A stretch of 21,049 nucleotides of DNA from CAXTTV01 sp964247295 (GTDB taxonomy: Bacteria; Chloroflexota; Ktedonobacteria; Ktedonobacterales; Ktedonobacteraceae), in contig CAXTTV010000074.1 in NCBI GenBank assembly GCA_964247295.1, positions 1 to 21,049 on the forward strand. The letters are read 5' to 3'. Numbering within the stretch: the first letter of the stretch is position 1; the number at the start of each line of letters is the position of its first letter. Below are positions 19,837 to 21,049 of this stretch, in pieces. The notes below the pieces were generated by a model, which worked only from the letters and a program-made list of their open reading frames with translations, had not been told where the DNA came from and did no database searches. The position numbers were made by a program, and so were the translations under genes.

Positions 19837-21049
19837 ATGTCTACACCGTCTGATGATCTCGTTCAACCCAGGGAGATCGCGATCTCCAAACGGCTGCCGC
19901 TCTGGCACAACCGCGACTATCTTTTGCTGGTCTCTGGTCAGGGGGTCTCAACGATCGGCTCTCAGATCTCGCTGGTGGCCTTCCCACTTTTGATTTTCAC
20001 ACTGACCCATTCCCCAGCTCAGACGGGTCTGATATCGGCCCTACGTTCGTTTCCTTACGCACTGCTAACGCTGCCAGCCGGGGTGCTGGTGGATCGCTGG
20101 GATCGCAAAAAGTTGATGATTTTGTGCGATCTTGGCCGCGCTCTGGCGCTGGGTAGTATCCCGCTGGCCCTGATGCTGGGAGGGATAACCTATCTCCAAC
20201 TGTATATTGTTTCCCTGGTGGAGGGTTCTTTGTACGTGTTCTTTAACCTCGCGGAGATGGCTAGCTATCCTCACGTGGTTGCTTCCGAACAGCTCTCAAC
20301 CGCGACCGGGCAGAACCAGACCCTGACCTCGCTGGCGGAAACGATCGGCCCGGCCCTGGGTCCGATCCTTTATGGTTTTGGAGGCGCGATCCCATTTCTC
20401 ACAGATGCGATCTCAAAAGCGGTCTCGATGCTCTCACTCCTGTGGATCAAAGCAACGTTTCAGGAAGCGCGAATTGAGGCTGTACAGCAAGAAAAGCACC
20501 TCTGGCGCGAAATGAAGGAAGGAATCGTCTGGCTCTGGAAGGATCGGATGCTACGTTTTCTGGCGATCCTGACCTTCGGACTACTAACACCGTGCATGGG
20601 TTATGTGCTGCTGATTATTGTGCTGGCTCAGGGTCTCCATACCTCTGATGTCGCGCTTGGCCTGATCTTCGCTGGTGGCGGAGTTGGGAGTGTGCTGGGC
20701 GCGCTCGTAACCAATTTTCTACGCAAGCGCTTTGGTTTTGAGAAAGTCATGCTGGCTACGATCTGGCTCTGGGCTCTGGGCTGGCTGCTTTATCCCTTCG
20801 CACCTAATACAATAATCTTAGGAATTATCAATGTAGTAGGCATGACCGTTGTTCCTGTTTATATGATTCTTCAGAATAGTTACCGACTGGCGAATATTCC
20901 AGACCAGCTTCAGGGACGCGTCAATAGCGTCTATCGCTTGATCGCGCTTTCAGGCCAGCCACTGGGAATCGCGATTACGGGTCTCTTGCTCCAATTAACG
21001 AATCCAGTAATTACTGTTGTAATTTTGTTTATTCCTCAGGGGCTGCTGG
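19837..21049 (+). CDS. MFS exporter, EntS/macrolide-efflux-like (3' end outside window)
   Basis: At least 404 residues, open to the end of the window, so the stop is not seen. AGGAG (19822-19826) lies 10 nt before the ATG at 19837. A polar 25-residue N-terminus leads to LWHNRDYLLLVSGQGVSTIGSQI and FPLLIFTLTHSPAQTGLI, typical of the MFS-3 group (EntS, MefA-like exporters). The motif A region is LPAGVLVDRWDRKKLM, and ATGQNQTLTSLAETIGPALGP falls in helices 4-5. About eleven helices are visible. The family exports siderophores, macrolides and other small molecules. The attenuator-like leader suggests drug- or ligand-induced expression; the substrate is unknown. Confidence 0.92.
   Translation, partial: MSTPSDDLVQPREIAISKRLPLWHNRDYLLLVSGQGVSTIGSQISLVAFPLLIFTLTHSPAQTGLISALRSFPYALLTLPAGVLVDRWDRKKLMILCDLGRALALGSIPLALMLGGITYLQLYIVSLVEGSLYVFFNLAEMASYPHVVASEQLSTATGQNQTLTSLAETIGPALGPILYGFGGAIPFLTDAISKAVSMLSLLWIKATFQEARIEAVQQEKHLWREMKEGIVWLWKDRMLRFLAILTFGLLTPCMGYVLLIIVLAQGLHTSDVALGLIFAGGGVGSVLGALVTNFLRKRFGFEKVMLATIWLWALGWLLYPFAPNTIILGIINVVGMTVVPVYMILQNSYRLANIPDQLQGRVNSVYRLIALSGQPLGIAITGLLLQLTNPVITVVILFIPQGLL

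Overview
The window reads as an ordinary chromosomal stretch from a soil-type, multicellular-lifestyle bacterium. My best guess is Ktedonobacteria (Chloroflexota). This rests on inference: a Ser/Thr-kinase-like receptor with a Cys-framed beta-sandwich ectodomain, a Streptomyces-like secreted amidase, a cytochrome P450, many regulators and exporters, AGGAGG-type ribosome sites and mid-range GC. No rRNA, tRNA, CRISPR array or intact transposase is present.

Layout. 1-1717: the 3' part of a TetA-like MFS exporter, then an alkyltransferase-like DNA repair protein behind an operator-like palindrome. 1758-3925 (minus strand): a small protein of unknown function and a membrane-anchored pseudokinase receptor. 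4289-9141 (plus): an amidohydrolase and Rieske protein pair, then a carbohydrate-type ABC importer (lipoprotein, two permeases, no ATPase) closed by a terminator after an abnormal G-rich stretch. 9353-11292: a strong promoter, an unlisted 43-residue ORF, a multi-pass membrane protein and a small GlsB/YeaQ-like membrane protein. 11407-13440: a TetR regulator and a P450 that share a near-identical palindromic operator, with a perfect bidirectional-type terminator after the P450. 13667-17065: two secreted hydrolases, a peptidoglycan amidase with a premature amber codon and an M28-type peptidase. 17247-17966: a short-chain dehydrogenase. 17967-18253: a non-coding stretch packed with perfect hairpins. 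18254-18713 (minus): a NADAR/YbiA-type gene broken by a 13-bp tandem duplication. 18902-21049: a LysE/RhtB exporter, then a long leader and an MFS exporter that runs off the window.

Most interesting points. (1) The leader of the last MFS exporter (19541-19836) has a Shine-Dalgarno-preceded 29-codon ORF ending in Lys-Lys-Ala-Arg, nested and mutually exclusive hairpins, and an intrinsic terminator before the exporter start. It looks like a ribosome-mediated attenuator of the kind known for antibiotic-resistance genes. (2) A perfect 33-bp palindrome lies before the P450, and its 17-bp core recurs over the tetR promoter, which defines a small regulon. (3) The NADAR gene is inactivated by one 13-bp duplication, and removing either copy restores the full family C-terminus. 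(4) The amidase stops at TAG inside a repeated motif whose remaining 15 codons are still open and are followed at once by a terminator. (5) The structured 287-bp intergenic stretch could be an orphan omega-RNA-like element.
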